From: JAVBSC01 sp031547305
GTDB lineage: Bacteria > Desulfobacterota > Desulfovibrionia > Desulfovibrionales > Desulfovibrionaceae
Assembly: GCA_031547305.1 (NCBI GenBank)
Contig: JAVBSC010000070.1
Location: forward strand, 1 to 6,979
Direction: 5' to 3'
Length of the DNA: 6,979 nt
Part shown: positions 6,392-6,979 of the stretch, in pieces
How the letters are laid out: every line of letters begins with the position of its first letter
Position numbering within the stretch: position 1 is the stretch's first letter
Notes under the pieces: model-generated
The model's input: the letters and a program-made list of their open reading frames with translations, nothing else
Databases searched by the model: none
What the model was told of the DNA's origin: nothing
Made by a program: the position numbers and the translations under genes

Positions 6392-6787
6392 GTGGCGGAA
6401 CTTCAATTTTACATCGTGTTTGGCTGTCTGATATTTGGCTGCACTGGGTTGATTATACTCCTCAGGGGCGGATTTCCTTGGTGGAAGACACTCTTGCTGC
6501 TGCTGGCAGGGTTATTGCTACTTGTGCCGGAATATGAATTATTTTTTTTCATTGATGGTATATCATCAACAGTATTTGGTAGTTCCGCATCATCATCTTT
6601 GAGTACGGTGTTGATTTTTGCTGATGCTTTTATTGCGACAGCTTTGACTACATTCATTTTATTTTTTATATTTCTTAAGGTAATGAAGACAAATTTTCCA
6701 AGTCGTAGATTTTTATTTTTCATATCCGCCTGGCCAGGTATTTTTTTTATGTTATTTGTATTTATGGCTTTATCGATCCGGTCTTGA
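6392..6787 (+). CDS. Small four-helix membrane protein of unknown function
   Basis: From the GTG at 6392 this reads 131 residues and ends at TGA 6785-6787. I do not recognise the family. Four hydrophobic segments are visible: about 5-24 (FYIVFGCLIFGCTGLIILL), 33-54 (leucine-rich, ending in PEYELFFFID), 72-95 and 106-127 (phenylalanine-rich). Loops are short, with a serine-rich loop at 58-71, basic residues at 96-106 and a charged end (IRS). By the positive-inside rule the 25-32 and 96-106 loops give mixed signals, so topology is uncertain. Acidic residues within or beside helices (Glu47, Glu49, Asp78) could matter for transport or complex formation. The region is visibly more AT-rich than its neighbours, partly because of Phe, Leu and Ile codons, and may have been acquired. 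It has its own promoter candidate and RBS. A 133-codon frame on the other strand (6409-6810) is Asn/Ser/Lys-rich and looks like its shadow. Confidence 0.65.
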   Translation: MAELQFYIVFGCLIFGCTGLIILLRGGFPWWKTLLLLLAGLLLLVPEYELFFFIDGISSTVFGSSASSSLSTVLIFADAFIATALTTFILFFIFLKVMKTNFPSRRFLFFISAWPGIFFMLFVFMALSIRS

Positions 6788-6791
6788 AGCC

Positions 6792-6979
6792 TCAGCGTAG
6801 AACATTCCATATTGTATCAATATTTCGAAACATGCGCGCACCTTCGCCGGGATTCATGTCCAGAGGCATCTTTTCTCTATCCAGCCTGGCGTCATACCTT
6901 CCTTTCATAGTCCTCCAGCCCTGCTTGAAGTAAGTAACCAGAAGGGCGGCTTTTTCTTCAGGGGTTTTATTTTTCATAT
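6792..6979 (-). CDS. Hypothetical protein, complete small protein or C-terminal end
   Basis: On the minus strand 61 codons run from an ATG at 6975-6977 to TGA at 6792-6794. Only 2 nt precede the ATG in the window, so a ribosome binding site cannot be seen and the frame may begin further out. The product is basic and hydrophilic, with EEKAALLVTYFKQGW near the start, a central RYDARLDREKMPLDMNPGE and an end of ARMFRNIDTIWNVLR. It has no membrane segment, no cysteine and no motif I can name. Its codon use is mixed and protein-like, with a helical pattern, and its stop lies 4 nt from that of the convergent membrane protein, which supports a real gene end. Function is unknown. Confidence 0.5.
   Translation of the reverse strand, partial: MKNKTPEEKAALLVTYFKQGWRTMKGRYDARLDREKMPLDMNPGEGARMFRNIDTIWNVLR

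Noticed and set aside
6409..6810. 133-codon minus-strand frame opposite the small membrane protein
   Set aside because: It is Asn/Ser/Lys-rich and low in complexity, overlaps the end of the 61-codon frame on the same strand, and lacks the well-placed RBS that the plus-strand gene has.

Overview
The window reads as an ordinary chromosomal stretch of a GC-rich (roughly 60 percent by eye) Gram-negative bacterium. A relative of the Desulfovibrionaceae (Desulfobacterota) is my best guess. This rests on the style of the proteins, the pairing of a pyruvate kinase with a one-off HD-GYP protein, and the codon use. It is an inference, because there is no rRNA or other clean marker.

Layout. From the left edge to about 2140 the minus strand carries the N-terminal 713 codons of a large membrane sensor histidine kinase (extracytoplasmic Cache-like sensor, PAS, HisKA, HATPase). 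It runs off the window, possibly into a receiver domain. Upstream of it on the same strand, after a 77-nt gap packed with dyad symmetries and promoter-like elements, lies a complete glmU (2218-3594, minus). A 200-nt divergent intergenic region (3595-3794) then separates glmU from a plus-strand pair: pyruvate kinase (3795-5207) and, 7 nt later, a cytoplasmic HD-GYP phosphodiesterase-like protein (5215-6246). A strong GC-rich hairpin at 6271-6303 ends this unit.

The last 700 nt are more AT-rich. They hold a small four-helix membrane protein (GTG start 6392, stop 6787, plus) and, convergent to it with only 4 nt between stop codons, the 3' part or whole of a 61-codon reading frame of unknown function (minus).

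Functionally, GlmU makes UDP-GlcNAc for peptidoglycan and LPS, and Pyk makes pyruvate and ATP at the end of glycolysis. The kinase and the HD-GYP protein are signalling proteins whose inputs cannot be read from sequence. The pyk/HD-GYP spacing suggests co-expression. I find no CRISPR array, insertion sequence, tRNA, phage module or defence system. The observations most worth checking are the operator-like region in front of the kinase, the K+-independent signature of the pyruvate kinase, the altered HDxGK motif of the HD-GYP protein, and the unrecognised membrane protein with its convergent partner. None amounts to convincing evidence of a new system.
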